A DNA stretch of 64,000 bases from Setomelanomma holmii (GCA_010015745.1 ML978191.1:186001-250000); one strand, 5' to 3'; shown: positions 44,522 to 58,100, counted from the stretch's first letter. The notes: generated by a model not told the origin, from the sequence alone. A program made the numbers and translations.

Positions 44522-47500
44522 ATGGACCCATTCAGATCGAGGCCAGACTTGGGCAATTCTGTTTCTGGCTTCGACAACAACACCTCCAGAACCTACCACG
44601 GTCACTATGCGCCCTTACAGCGATCTGGCCGACAATCTCAAGCTCATAGTGAGGGTAGCTCTGACGTGAGTTCCACGGAAAATATGGATAGCGGCTACGG
44701 CGGCTACCAGCGAGGGGGCCGAAGTCGCGGTCGAGGTGCTCGCGGCGGATTTCGCGGTGGACGAGGAGACAGTCGCAAGTACTCAGGAAGTTCAGGCAGC
44801 TCCAACGGATCGAATCGACCAGTTCTGCGACCAACGTCCGCTCCTCGAGGTCGTGTAACGCCACCTGACCACACTAGTCATGGTCCTTCCCGCGTCGACT
44901 CGCCAGTAACTCCCGACCGGGAGCAGACATCGTTCACGATGAACGGACATACTATCAAGGAGACATATATCCCAACGGGAAGTGCCGCTGCGAACTCCCC
45001 TCAGCCATTTACCTCTCCGCCGACAACTCCTTCGCGAACTGCCCACAGCACTTGCACTCCAAGCGCAAGTGTACCCGCGACCACTCTAAGACAACTCGCC
45101 ACAACACCCACTCTTGCTCAGAGGAGGCCTGTCGCTGGACGAGGCCAGGGCCATTGGGCGTACGAACAGGAGTTTAAGATCAGATTATCTGGGTTGCCCA
45201 CCTCCTACTGGACTAGAGACGTTTTCAATATCATGTCCAGTTATAGCAACATTACGAGAATCGACATGCAGAAAGGCATGCGCGACAATAGCGCATGGGT
45301 AGTTTTCCAGCCGCCGCCGCCGACAAAGCACGAAGTCCCCAGGCAAATACAGACAAAGTCGGCTATTGTCCGGTCGGAGACTTTTGAGCCCTCCGTACGC
45401 ACTGTGCCTAGCCCGCTCAACCCATCGAAGCAGTACTATGAGTTCAACATACTCTTCGGTAACTCCATCGACTTCGGCACCAGGGATGCTGATATGTCAA
45501 TGATCGCCATGCACACTACGCAATCCCATAAGAAGATTCAGGTGAAATTAGATCTCAGCCGCAAGGAGCTCGACGTCCAATTCCCAGTGAGGTTGGGCAA
45601 CCTGGTGCGCAGGCTCAGATTTCAGCTACCGATCGCTCTCCTATCTCACATCTATCTGTGCAAAGATCCCAACCGCAGCCCAAAAGAATCCGCCCTCATA
45701 ATTCCTTTCGACTCTCCACCGCAGTTTTACACCCAGAAGATCGAAGGCGAGGACTTGATCGAGGGTGGAAGGCACACAAGTTTCTCTACTCGAGAAAGGA
45801 AATGGAACGATTGGAACACCTGGTTCCGCGAGACAAATGTGGTAGATGCTGCTGCAAAGCAGAGACTGCGGAAGATGCCTTTGATGAATGACGAGGACGC
45901 TGCCATCATCGACATTGGTATATCTTCACGCTCCCACATCACGAATTAGCTAACGCGGTCAGGACGTTGGACAACTTACAGATTATGCTTCGATGACGCT
46001 GCTCTCTGCGGACCACAGTATGAGGAGTTCTCTGCTGCACTGGCCGATCACGGCGTTGAGATTCACGAGTGCCACTATGATGTGAAAGACCGGATCACCT
46101 CTCCGTTGCCAAGTCTTTTACAAGAGGAGATTTCAGGCACTCATCCTCATCTCGGCGTGGCGAACCAAGAGTCTGGCTTCGACGATCTATTTGGAGGTCA
46201 AGTGCATCTGACGTTCCCAGTACGATACCAACTCGAAGCTTGCTTATCCAACGGCTACCTCAAAGAGCATAACATCACGAAAGCCTTTCTTGAGAAGCTT
46301 GCAATGCTGGAGCCACGTCGGGCACTATACATCCTTGAGAAAGTCGTGGATAAGCAACACATCTACTACGATCCTATGGAGATATTTAAGATCCGTACAA
46401 AAGACAAGGGCAGTCTCGGCAAAAACGTACCCAACTATTGCATACTTCTCCGTTCTGCAGTCGTCACACCCACTTTGACTCACGTGGCGTCGCCCGTCAT
46501 GGAGACCTCTAATCGCATTATGCGGAAATATGCTGCAGATGCTGATCGTTTCATACGAATCAAGTTCTCCGATGAGAAGAGCGAGGTGAGTGATCCTTCT
46601 CCAGATCGAACGTGAGACAGACACTGACCTTGTTCAACTCTGCAGGGACCCTTACGCAGCATGCCAAATAACCGGACTGAGGCTCCCTTTGACCGAGTTC
46701 GTCGAGCGATGAAGAACGGCATCGTCGTAGCAGGGCGACTTTATGAGTTCCTTGCATTTGGGAATTCGCAGTTCCGCGAGCACGGAGCTTACTTCTACGC
46801 GCCTACCTCCTCAAAGTCCGCAGATGACATTCGGCTGTCTCTAGGTCATTTCGACCATATCAAGACTGTCGCGAAATTTGGGGCTCGTCTTGGTCAGTGC
46901 TTCTCAACGACTCGAGCTATGAGAGTTAGTGTCAAGATCGTCAAAATTCTTGATGTCGAACGACATGGCTATTGCTTTACTGATGGTGTCGGGAAACTGT
47001 CTCTGTTCCTGGCCCAGATGGCCGCACAAGAACTCGGACTCTCAAACCCTTTCGACGACCCGCCTTCGCTTTTCCAATTCCGATTGGGTGGCTGCAAAGG
47101 TGTACTTGCGCTCGATCCCAAGATCACTGGCAGTGAAGTCCACATACGACCAAGTCAACAGAAATTCGAAGCTGAATACACCAGCCTGGAGATCATCAGA
47201 TCGTCGGCCTTGGCGACGCCGTACTTCAATCGACAGATCATCATGGTATTGTCCACCCTTGGCGTTCCCGATCACGTATTCATTAGAAAGCAGCAGGAAA
47301 TGGTCAATGATTACGAGTTGGCCATGACAGACGAGACCACAGCAGTGTTGAAGCTGCGAAAGCATATTGACATGAATCAAACCACAATCAGCATAGCCGG
47401 AATGGTACTCGATGGCTTCATGAGGAGCCGCGATCCGTTCGTAATGTCGCTGTTGAAGCTCTGGCGCGCTTCCACTATCAAGAATCTGAAAGAGAGAGCT

Positions 47501-49333
47501 CGAATTGCAATCGAGGACGGCGCGTTTGTATTGGGTTGCGTTGATGAGACTGCCACCCTCCAAGGACACCTGAACGATCCGCAGTCAAGGCTGGATGCTA
47601 CTCGTGAGGAGAAACTGGCAACCATGCCTGAAATTTTTCTGCAAGTCAACGACACAGCTTCAATGAAGAGCGGGCATTACAAGATCGTTGAGGGTATCTG
47701 CCTACTTGCACGCAATCCGTCCCTTCATCCTGGGGACCTGCGCATCGTTCGCGCAGTGAATGTGCCGGCCCTGCACCATCTCAAAAACGTCGTGGTCCTG
47801 CCTCAGACTGGTGACCGAGATCTTGCTAATATGTGCTCCGGGGGCGACCTCGATGGCGATGATTACATGGTATTGTGGGACGTTGATCTCCTTCCTAGAA
47901 TGATCAATGTACCTCCCATGGACTTCACTGCCGAAAAGCTAGTAGAAAAGGATGGACCTATCACTGTTTCTGACATTACTGAATTCTTCATCACGTACAT
48001 GCAGAACAGCTCGCTGGGTCAGATAGCTCACGCTCATCTTGGTCAAGCCGACTTCCAGGCGGACGGCGTCATGGACGACACCTGCCTTGAGCTAGCTAAG
48101 CTACATTCTCAAGCCGTGGACTATTCCAAGAGTGGTATACCGGCCATACTGAGTCAGGGTCTGAGACCCAAGAAGTGGCCGCACTTCATGGAGAAGAAGC
48201 ACCTGAAGGAGGATAAGATTTACAAGTCGAAAAAGATTCTTGGCATGCTATACGACCAAGTGCAACTCGTTGATTTCAAGCCGCAATGGAAGAATCCTTT
48301 TGACAGACGCGTCCTCGACGGCTTCAATTTTGACAATGAGACTCGGAATCTTGAGAAGGCAGCAGAGATCAAAGACTCATACGACGAAGCCTTGCGGCGA
48401 TTGATGGCCAAACATGGCATCCGTACTGAGTTTGAAGCATGGTCAGTATTCGTCTTAGATCATAACCACGAGAGCGGAAATTACAAGTTCGCCGAAGAAT
48501 TTGGACGCACCATTGGAGCTTTGAAGGCCCATTATAAAGAGGTCTGTCGAGAGGCTGCTGGTGTCACAGCTCTTGATGGGACTCGGCTAGGCTTATTTGT
48601 CTCAGCCATGTACACAGTCACCGCCCGCCAGATGGAGGCTGCCTTAACGGAGTGTTGGACTACGAAGACAGTAGGAGGTCAAGAGGTGCCTCTTCGACCT
48701 ATGGATCCCGAACACATGCCGTTTATGTCCTTTCCTTGGTTGTTCGCCAGCGAGCTAGGCAAGATCGCAAGCGGCCGCACGATCCATCAACAGTCCGACA
48801 TCCAAGCGAGGGCGGAACTGGCTCATTCACACCGGTCCAGGAAGCCCAAGGACGGAATGGAGCACCCCGATGCTCAGGTCGGTACATTGGAGATTGAAGG
48901 AGGAGTGAAGACGCATTACGGAGAGCTATTGAAGTTGGATTTTGGTACACACCATGCATCAGATCCCACAGAGAAACAAAAGAAGAGCGCCGAGATTGAA
49001 ACTCAAAAGAAGGAGCACGAGGAGCAAGAGTTTCAGGACGTCGATGACCACGGACACCGTGAAAGGCCACCAGTAGCTGTGCCGAGTTCAGTATCTAGGT
49101 CCCCACAATCCCCAATTTCGGAGACAAACGATCAGAAACAGAACAAGAAAGCCTGGGCGAGCGCTGAAAGTGACAATCATTGCGGCCGCGCATTGATCGA
49201 AAAGCTGAAGAGTCTTGAAGTAGACCAGTGCAACACGAAGCAGGGCGAGGACCCGAGCCAGCAAGTGACCCTAGAGATCAAGCTTGATGGCAAGGAAGGG
49301 TCTGCTATAGACAGACTGCTGAGTCTGGGATGA
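44522..49333 (+). CDS. RNA-dependent RNA polymerase (RNA silencing)
   Basis: Three exons (44522-45917, 45963-46585, 46646-49333), introns 45 and 60 nt, 1,568 residues. Cellular RdRPs make double-stranded RNA for Dicer in quelling, meiotic silencing or heterochromatin pathways. The active-site loop is DLDGDDY at residues 1074-1080, preceded by CSGG; all three metal-binding aspartates are present. Upstream conserved blocks include CFTDGVGKLSL and RLGGCKGVLALDP. The first 200 residues are disordered and hold an RGG box (YQRGGRSRGRGARGG). A segment near residues 213-270 (FKIRLSGLPTSYWTRD) reads like an RRM-type fold. The charged C-terminus is also disordered. Which silencing branch it serves cannot be told from sequence alone. 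Confidence 0.95.
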
Positions 49334-49787
49334 TTATCTAATGGACTCGAAGAGTGGGAGAAATGCGATGAAGCATGGGAAATGGCGTGTTCACACAACG
49401 TGGTGCGACATTGGCATCTCATCTGGTGACTAGCAAGTCGCAGATGGGGATTACTACGACTCACAGGTTTGCTGGGTTCGTGGAACGGGCAGGAAGATAC
49501 ACAAAAGCACTTGCATTGGCGTTTGTCTTCGACCGGAGCGTGTTCGCGCGCATGATCGAGGATCGTCCATGGTTACTCGTCGCCTACTCGCCAAAAAAGG
49601 AAAGTAACAAAAAAACTCGGAAAGAAATAGAAAACAGCCAAAACTTCAATGCTTCATATTTTGAGTGATGTTACGTGATCTTTCATGAGAAGATGAGTAC
49701 TTCGGAATGCGCTCTAGTCGCGGCGTATCGATAACAGCCACCGAGGCCAAATCTGCATGGAATATTTTGAGCCCACCATCCGTCGCG
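49334..49787. other. Intergenic, 454 bp
   Basis: This is the 3' end of the RdRP gene and the promoter of elp6. An A-rich stretch at about 49,594-49,640 may belong to the RdRP 3' UTR. No gene is seen. Confidence 0.5.
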
Positions 49788-50858
49788 ATGCCTCCATTCA
49801 CCCGCATACCGCCACTCCTCCAGCCGTACCTCCAGCTCCCGCGCGAAGACTCGATACTCCTTCTTACAAGCACACTCGGAGCTACCGCAAACTGGCTCAT
49901 TACACGATTCTTGTGCGATGCGCTAAGTAATCAAGATGGCGGGGACGCCCCAGGTCATAACGTGGTGCTTGCATCATGGATGAGAGAGTACGACTTCTGG
50001 AGACAAGAGGCTCGGAAAGGCGCTGGACTGGATCTAGAGAGATTGAAGAAGGAGGGCAGATTCGCATTTGTGGATGGTCTGAGCGAGCTGTGCCTGGATT
50101 CCAATGTGCCGCAGAACGGAGGACTTACAAGTAATGACACGACGTCTGGCAGAGCTGGAGGCGCTTTAGTGCAAAGAACGCCTTCATCACTACCTTTACG
50201 AGGTCCTCCAGGTCGTATAATACCGGCAAAAGGACCACCACAACCTGCAACTCAACCAGTTAGCCCAGCGAAGATACAAAGCACGAGCGCAAGTCGTCCT
50301 ACGCCAGGTCATCATACCCTCAAGTCGCTCGATCTTGCGCAACTCAAGGCAACGATTGCCAGCGCCGTTTCTTTGCTCCCCACAACAACACTTTCAGACA
50401 CGTCGGTCCAGCGCAAGACCCTCATCGTTCTCGATAACGCCGACCTCCTGCTCGCACTGAACCCCACGCTAGACCCGTCTGCCTTGACTTCTCTCATCCT
50501 CGCCCTCCACAGCCTCCCCAGCATCTCTCACATCCTCGCACACGTCCAAGCGGACAGCCCGCTCCTCGGTCTCAGTCAGCCTCCACAACCACTCGAAATC
50601 GCACAACACAATCTGGTGGTGAAGTTGGGGCACATGAGTCGTCGCATACTGGGTGTCAGGGTGCTGGATACGGGCGTTGCGAGGGACGTCAGTGGAGTAA
50701 TCAGAGTCACAGAGCAGAAGATAGGCTGGTCTGACCTGGGTCTTGAGGAAGATGAGAAGAACAGTGGAGAGAGCGAGAACGGGAAGGAGTTCTTATATCA
50801 GGTCAAGGGCGATGGAAGCGTAAGGGTGTTTGAGAGGGGTGCTGGTGGGGAAGGCTGA
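49788..50858 (+). CDS. elp6: Elongator complex subunit Elp6
   Basis: A single frame of 356 residues from the ATG at 49788. The frame is open to 49707, but the upstream 27 codons lack family features. Elp6 forms, with Elp4 and Elp5, the RecA-like ring of Elongator, which modifies wobble uridines in tRNA. The start PPFTRIPPLLQPYLQLP followed by DSILLLTSTLGATANWLITRFL is typical of fungal Elp6. The core beta strand KTLIVLDNADLLLAL follows the usual RecA-like Walker B place, with no Walker A, as expected for this family. A Ser/Pro-rich linker (about residues 125-185) separates the two halves. Confidence 0.88.
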   Translation: MPPFTRIPPLLQPYLQLPREDSILLLTSTLGATANWLITRFLCDALSNQDGGDAPGHNVVLASWMREYDFWRQEARKGAGLDLERLKKEGRFAFVDGLSELCLDSNVPQNGGLTSNDTTSGRAGGALVQRTPSSLPLRGPPGRIIPAKGPPQPATQPVSPAKIQSTSASRPTPGHHTLKSLDLAQLKATIASAVSLLPTTTLSDTSVQRKTLIVLDNADLLLALNPTLDPSALTSLILALHSLPSISHILAHVQADSPLLGLSQPPQPLEIAQHNLVVKLGHMSRRILGVRVLDTGVARDVSGVIRVTEQKIGWSDLGLEEDEKNSGESENGKEFLYQVKGDGSVRVFERGAGGEG

Positions 50859-51063
50859 GAAGAGTGGTGGACGAACATAAGACCAATTGAAGTATGATGC
50901 GATGTGCATTCTATAGCATGACGGGACAAGGAAGATTTTGTGTCTTTTGTGAGGGCATAAAGCGACAGTAAGAGCGACAAGTATGATACAAGACTCGAAC
51001 CAAAAGAAGTTTCTCAAATACCCAAACGCCGCGCTAAACATACCAGATTTGATCCAAGCAAAA

Positions 51064-52963
51064 TCAGACAGCCTGACCATTGACCTCGACTTGCCTTCCC
51101 GTCCACCACTTCCCCTTCTCCTTCAATATGCCCTCCTCACTTCTCGCACTGCCACTCGCTCTCGACGTTACCGTCCCCGTCCCTGTTCCCACACCAGTCT
51201 CCGCATTCCCACCCCTCCTCCTATCCCTCCAGCCACTCGCCTGCAACGCATACACATCCTCCTTCTCCCCCGCCAACGCCTCCAGCCTCGCCTGCTTACT
51301 CTCCGGCACTAAAAAACTCGTCAACATTCCCAGAAACATAAACAAGGCAAAAATGCTCATGATCCCATGTATCCACGGCGTCGGATTATCGTGCGTCGCA
51401 CCCCTCTTAATCATCGGCGCAAAGAAAATCTGCGCAAACACCGCGCCCAACTTGCCCATTCCCGCACTGAACCCGTGTCCGGTACTGCGCACCCTCGTCG
51501 GGAAGATTTCCGCCGGCGTGATGAACGTCGTTGCGTTGGGTCCGAAATTGAAGAAGAATTGCGCGAGCACGTAGAGGGCGAGTAAATGCGTCTCGGTCAG
51601 GCTGCGCCATGCAAATCCGAGAACGCAGAAGATTATGGTGAGCACTGCAAAACCACCGATTTGAATGGGCTTGCGCCCGATCTTGTCGACGGTGAAGACG
51701 GTGAGCCAGTACCCGGGAAGCGCGCCGGCGCAGATGAGCACGATTTGCCCGGTCGCGGTGTTGCGCAGGTCTTCGTAGAGGTTGTCGCGTTGGTCGAAGC
51801 CCATGGTGGAAAGGAGGGACGCGGACGAGAAGCCGAGACCGTAGAAGGCGAGGTCGAGGAAGCTGGGTGGGAGTTAGTGATGATGATGCAGGCAATGAAT
51901 GTAGAATACTTACAACCAACTCATCGAGGTCCCAAAGAGCCGGATAGCTTGCTGACGCTCGGTGTAGAAGCGGAACACTTCCATCAGGGACGGCCGGGGC
52001 GTCCTGTACTTGGCGAGATTGCGACGTGTTTGGGCTTGCGTGACTGGGTTGAGGACGTTGCCTTGCTTGCCGTACCTGTACTTGCGAGCGTCAACTGAAG
52101 CTTTTTCGACATCGTAGAGAACGTCAAAAGTGTAGCGAGGTGTCTCAGGTATTGTCAGGCGATAGTAAAGTGCGAACCATCCAGGTATGCCTCCGAATGC
52201 TATGACGATGCGCCACATCTTGTCCACTGTCAAGATACATTCGCCAGTGCACGTAGCGACCGAAGCTACAGGCATCAGCTTGTCTTTGTATGCAACAACG
52301 ACGGTCAATGTGACTAGAGAAGCGGCGAGCTGGCCAAGACCTTGCATAGCGAAGACAGCTGCGATGATACCTCCACGATATCTTGTGCTGGCGAATTCAG
52401 CTGTGATGACTGCACTCAACGGATCTGCGCATCTTCGGTCAGGTATCTCTAAGAGAAGAGTGACAGAGACGGGAATGATGTTTTAGGCAAGAAATATACT
52501 CACAGTCGCCTCCCACCCCAACTCCCATCACAACGCGATAGAATATCAAGACACCAACGATCGATAGTGTGGTCGACTCGCCGCAAAGTGACTGCGCGAG
52601 AGTCGTCGATATGATGATCATAAGCTCCACACCGTACATCTTCTTTCGCCCCAAGTAGTCACCTAGATATCCGAAGATACACTGGCCAAATATAGCGCCC
52701 GCAGATGTTGCGACCTTGATTGATGTATCTGCTCTATGAGGCATGACCCCGCGATGTTCTGCATCTTGCCAGTATACAATGCCGAGCAAGATGACAGCCA
52801 AATTGATTGCAAATAACTGATGATCAAATCAGTCAACTGGAGATATCGTTCTTTGGCTCGAACATACGCTGTAAGCATCGGTAAAGAAGCCGATACCAGT
52901 GACAACAGCCAGTCGAACGTGATACCAGCCGAATGGAGCTTTATCGACCTCTGCTAAGGCCAT
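51064..52963 (-). CDS. pho84: Pho84-type phosphate:proton symporter (MFS)
   Basis: Four exons (52963-52868, 52816-52504, 52424-51914, 51862-51064), introns 51, 79 and 51 nt, 572 residues. It is a high-affinity inorganic phosphate importer of the plasma membrane with twelve helices. Family features: GFFTDAYSLFAINLA in helix 1 (its Asp is used in proton coupling), GYLGDYLGRKKMYG after helix 2, GVGVGGDYPLSAVI in helix 4, and GPNATTFITPAEIFPTRVR before helix 10. An SVATCTGE loop and a long central loop lie between helices 6 and 7. The C-terminal tail is Gly/Thr-rich. The donor after GVGVGGD (T|GTGAGT) splits the signature. Related fungal MFS carriers of glycerophosphodiesters share parts of this pattern. 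Confidence 0.92.
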
Positions 52964-54155
52964 GCGCCGCCGCTCGTTCGGGTCCGCAATATGGGTCTTC
53001 GCAAGTTAACCGTGACATTTCAGTAGCAACCGGATGTAACACACATAAACACCCGGTACATCTCGGTAGGCGGCATTTCCAACTTTGCCAAACAACAGCA
53101 TCAGATGCGGACGTTGTTTTCTCCTTGGAAGGTGCACTGAAGGATAGAACCTTGTTGTATGGAGAACGGAGTGACCGAAGCCTATGTCAGCTCGAGTGAG
53201 GTATTCGTTAAGATGACAACAAAATGATCGGCAGACAGACGTCAGATAGGGTCCGTCCTATGGTGTGGATATAAGGCCCGCAGAACGTGGTCCCGCACCA
53301 CTTCTGCCTTTTTCTTGCCCAGCTTGCCTCAGAAGCCTGGCGAAAGAGTCTAGGTGCGACTTTGCTTATCAGCAATTGGTCCCGCACCTTGACGCGACTC
53401 GACAAGAGTCCGACGAGCCTCGTGTGAGCAATCTAGATTCGGCTTAGCACGGACGCCATGCGATGGGCGTTCATGGTTTCGCACCACAGGAGACGTGCAC
53501 GGGTTCACGTTTCGACGTCTGATTGGTTGAACAACATCGACATTTGCGAGCACTTCAAAGCGACAAGTCGTTGGAGTGCGCGCACGTTCTGTCCTCTCGC
53601 TGACTGGTAGGCTCCTGAGAATCCTTACAATTTATCGGTTGCGAATGCCACGCTCATCGAGCTCTCGGTGCGATGGACCATTCTCTTGGAATGCTCACAA
53701 GCATCAATCTGGGGTAGCGAAGCCGTCCCATGAGAAGACACGGGTTCCACAAGATGAAACATCTGTTCTCAGGCGTGGGGGTCACATGTGTGATTGTTGT
53801 GATCCTCCGTGAGTTCCTCCACCGTACAATTGCTGACCTCGGTAGCCACCAAGCATACCTTGGTGGTGGTAAACTGTAGAATCTGCGGTCATCACAATGG
53901 GTATATTGCACACAGCTCGAATGTAGTAACGCGAACTGCTCAAATGTATCCTTGGGGCTGAAGACTGGTTTCCAGCAGACAATTTTGGTTTTGAGCTGGC
54001 ATGAGTTCGGACGACGGTGTACTAAGAAGTCGCGGCCGATCTCAGGGGTCCAACACGTGGCACTAGCGGTTTGTGCTACGTCAGCGCGTAACCAAAAGTT
54101 ACCAAAACATCGAAACACCACAGTCGCATCATCGCAAATCGACCAAACCATCCCC
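52964..54155. other. Divergent intergenic region, 1.19 kb
   Basis: This lies between the phosphate transporter (reverse) and the MPDU1-like gene (forward). AACGTG at 53284-53289 (CACGTT on the reverse strand) and CACGTT at 53506-53511 resemble weak Pho4/NUC-1 sites. A 185-codon reverse frame at 53654-54211 overlaps the MPDU1-like gene and is not supported. Confidence 0.45.
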
Positions 54156-55114
54156 ATGGAGTCCGTACGCTCACTCCTCCAGCCCGTCACGCACAATTTA
54201 CCCAAGCCCATCGCCGACCTCGGAACCTCGCTCCTCGGCCCCGCCTGCTACAAGACGCTGCTCCTCGACATTGACCCCTCGCATACCGAGTGCCTTAAGC
54301 TCGCCATCTCGAAAGGCCTCGGTATCGGCATCATCGGCGCATCGTCCGTCGTCAAGATTCCGCAGCTCATCAAGCTTCTCAACTCGCAATCCGCCGAGGG
54401 CTTGTCGTTTCTCTCGTACTTGCTGGAATCGTCTTCGTACCTCATCTCGCTGAGCTACAATGTCCGACACGGCTTTCCATTCAGCACATACGGCGAGACC
54501 GCACTTATTCTGATCCAGAATATCGCCATCGCCAGTTTGGTGTTGAAGTACAGCGGAAACAGTCTCGGTATTGCTGGCTGGGTTGGCGGCTTGGGAGTGG
54601 CAGCCAGTGCCTTGTTCAACGAGCAGTGGGTAGACAATGAGAGGTTGAGCTTGCTGCAGGCGACTGCGGGCGTACTAGGTGTCGCAAGCAAGGTTCCGCA
54701 GATCTTCACAATCTGGTCGGAAGGAGGGACGGGGCAGTTGAGTGCTTTTGCTGTAAGTTCATGTTCCTCTGTACTGAGTCTCTCATCTACTTCGGTGCAA
54801 CTCATTGACACTTTACTGTATAGGTTGTCAACTACCTCCTCGGCTCCCTGTCCCGTATCTTCACCACACTCCAGGAAGTCGACGATCCGCTAATTCTCTA
54901 CGGCTTCATTGCGGGTTTCGCGCTCAACCTCATCCTCTTCCTGCAGGTTGTGTATTACTGGAACGCACCAGCGTCCAAGAACACCGAGTCCAAGAAGCTC
55001 GAGAAGCCCATTGCAGGTGATCGCAAGGAGATGGCACGCGCCGTGTCGAGCGGTTCCACGCCCTCTTATGCGAATGTCGCAGGGAAGAGCCCAAGCACGA
55101 GACGTAGAGGCTGA
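54156..55114 (+). CDS. MPDU1-like PQ-loop membrane protein
   Basis: Two exons (54156-54752, 54824-55114), 71-nt intron, 295 residues. MPDU1 (Lec35) is an ER membrane protein needed for use of dolichol-phosphate mannose and glucose in glycan and GPI-anchor assembly. Two PQ-loop units are visible: VVKIPQLIKLLNSQSAEGLS and ASKVPQIFTIWSEGGTGQLS, the second just before the splice. Hydrophobic helices include LGIGIIGASSVV and AGFALNLILFLQVVYYW near the end. The last 45 residues are a basic, Ser-rich tail (KKLEKPIAGDRKE). The start at 54156 gives the usual length of fungal homologues. Orientation is divergent from the phosphate transporter. Confidence 0.9.
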
Positions 55115-58100
55115 GGTCTCGCCTTGTCGCGCTTGAGACGTATTCATAGGTACTTGTTGTAATGCTAAACTTACTTACCAAATTGATGTGAAATGCCGAA
55201 TGTGACGCTGTCCAGTGAAGCCAACGCGTCACCAATGTTCCGACAACCTAGTTGACTGATGAAAACAACGAGCCGTCCCTCAGTAACTCTTCTGGAACAT
55301 CGGTGACGGGAACGGCACAATCAGTGTCTTACCGTATGGTCGGAAGCAGGTGACTTCATGGGAATAATTCTCGTATGGCCTGAAAGCCGTAGACGGGTTT
55401 GATGAAGGGCGAGTCTTGTCGAGGCGAGCCACAGTGATTCAATCGGACTTCGTTAGATACGCGACTATCAGTATCTACTCCGGGGTGTAAAAGGCCCATA
55501 CAGATGACCAGAGTCCTGCCTAACAGCGGCCGCAAACCGTTCTGAAATTGGAAGTATGGGCAAGGTTCCTTTGTTCATTACGCAATTAACGTCCACAAAG
55601 GACAACCCTTACTGTTCGCATGGCAGGGACCTACCTGTTTGCCGTATCGCCCCATGAAACTGGTTCATGGGACCTTGGGAGCTGATTATATTTTCGCTTG
55701 CTGCAGTTTGGTAGGCATGGAGTGTGCCAACTTGGCGGGTACTCTGAAGTCCTGGCAAGATGACGGAATAACGACCTCCTGCGTATAGCCTGTTGCGACT
55801 CACTGCCCAGGACGTCTGTTTAGGCGTCATATGCTCTAGGTACAGGATCTACATCGCCATATAAGGAGTTTGCCTCAACAAAGATCAATTCTGACTACAC
55901 AGAACGAACAGACGTACGATTAGTAGTCTTCAACTTTCTATATGATTGAAAGAAGGTAAGGTCCGACAGGGACAGTGACGATGGTGGTTCGATGACTGGT
56001 AGCGAGGAGACGAACCGGGAGTGGACCGCAAAATCCGTTTTTGAAACCCTCGAAAAACAATTAAGACATGTTTGAGACATTTATACACAAATAGGAATAC
56101 AACAATGCGCAATACGTGTGTAAACAAACCGATTCGATATGCTACACGAAATCTGGTGGTGCGATTTTCTCGTACATGTCGGTAGTCGTGCAACCGCGTG
56201 GGGTGTTGATTAATATTCAGCGATGTGGGAAATGGCGAGCTGAAGTGTATGCAAAACGACGACCAAATTCTGTAGGTTTGAATGTGGCCTTGCAAGGAAT
56301 AAACGCTATGTCTTTTCGTGTGCGTTGAGAACCCAAAGGCTCTCTTGAAGACTACACTCTTAATGTTGCGCGACGGTATACACATCGTTTTAGACGATGG
56401 TTCGCGTATTGATTGCAGGACCTTGCGGGTGGTCGCTACTTTATTGACATATTCTTAGCCTAGTGAACATGTGTGAGAGGCTTCAGCTGTGAGCACTGAA
56501 GATGAGAAGATGCAGTAGAAGGATAAGCTCAAAGGATCTGCCTGTAGAAGACAATCAACGTCGATAAGGCTAAATACCGCAATGACGACACCATAGAAAT
56601 GCCGAAAGATAAGACGAGTCGTGTACACACTCTTCCACGAACGATGCGACGTCTCGAGATGAAGAAAGTGTCTCCTGATGGCCTAGCAATATGGCTGTCG
56701 AGCGCCAAGAACCTAGTTCTGGGGTACACCTCGCTTCTGGAACATGAAGTTGTAGACACGCACCGTTTTGTGCACCGTGCCACCTCGAAAATTACCGACT
56801 CCATATGAACCTCCGGACCGGCCATGATTAGCATCAAGCCAGGAATACAATTGTGAGCTTTTTAAATCTTCGACCTTTATATTAATATCAGAGTCCTGGG
56901 TTCTAGATGTCGGTACCGCTAGAGTAGTACATCGAGGGCACCACATGGAAGCAATTCACCCGTAGCACGAGTTCGCCCTTGTCTATCTCCCGTCCTGCAT
57001 CGAAGCGGCGTGCATGTCGCACGTCCAATGAGCGCCCAAATGTCCAGTTCGGCAGGCGAGCTAAAACGGGCGTCATGCCGCCGACTCCGTACGGGCTTGG
57101 CTGGCTGAATTCTGGGCGTTCGAAGATTCGAGCATCGTCAGATTGATTGGCGTGGGGGATGTGCAAGCCCCGTTACGATGCGATGCAGATGCTGGTCCTG
57201 GTAAAGGAGAACCTGGGCGCTGGACGTGATTTCGGCTGAGTGTTCTCGTAAACAGCCTTGTAAGGCAATTGCCGACGAGCTGATGAATTGTATGCGGCGA
57301 TACGGAGTACATGATGGTATAGCAGCGAACAAGTGCGCTGCCACCCCCCAGCCTCGGCGACTCTTCATAAGGTATTCACCCGGCTTGTCACAACACAGCC
57401 TGCATCATGCGACAAGCCTTCCACCAACAGCGTGTTGACAAAGCTGCATGTTACAAAGAAACCAACATTTTAGCCGAGCGAACCTTGCAACGTCCAGAAA
57501 GCGCCACAACTCGTCCTTGGATCACGCTCAGACCTTTCAATCTCAAAAGGCACTCTGCCCAACAACCCGCGGGGCTTGCAGAATCGTGGAAAGCTGTCAG
57601 ATGACGCTCGACCGTCTTTTCGTTTGCTCCGTCTGTCGTGTTCGACTCAGCACGATCGAGGAGAGGTGAGGACATGCATGCTGCTCTCATTACACCAACA
57701 ATGCTTCGAGCACACGACCCGCTTGATGGACATCGCATTCGCATTCGTTGTGCGAGCTAACCATCGAGTCTGTGACTTGGGAACGTTGATCCAAGCCACG
57801 TCGTATCGTCCACCGGTCATGCTAAGTTTCAACTAAGCACCGCGTTCTCCTAGAAACATGTTCACCGTTCAGAATCAACAAGGCTTAGCGCAGCGACTGC
57901 CACGAGCATCGCAACACTAGCGCTTCACGGTTGAATATAGGGCCGCAGGACCGGGGTAATTGCTAATGTGGGTCGCAGATTACAGTCGTCAGTACACATG
58001 GCGTCCCGGGAGTAACGCGTGCTGACTGCCATCGCTTGGGGTCCCCTCAATCTGGGTCTGGGCAAACAGGGTTATCATTGTATATTATTGCCGTGGCCGC

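Noticed and set aside
53654..54211. 185-codon reverse frame upstream of and overlapping the MPDU1-like gene
   Set aside because: It overlaps a well-supported gene on the other strand and has no domain.
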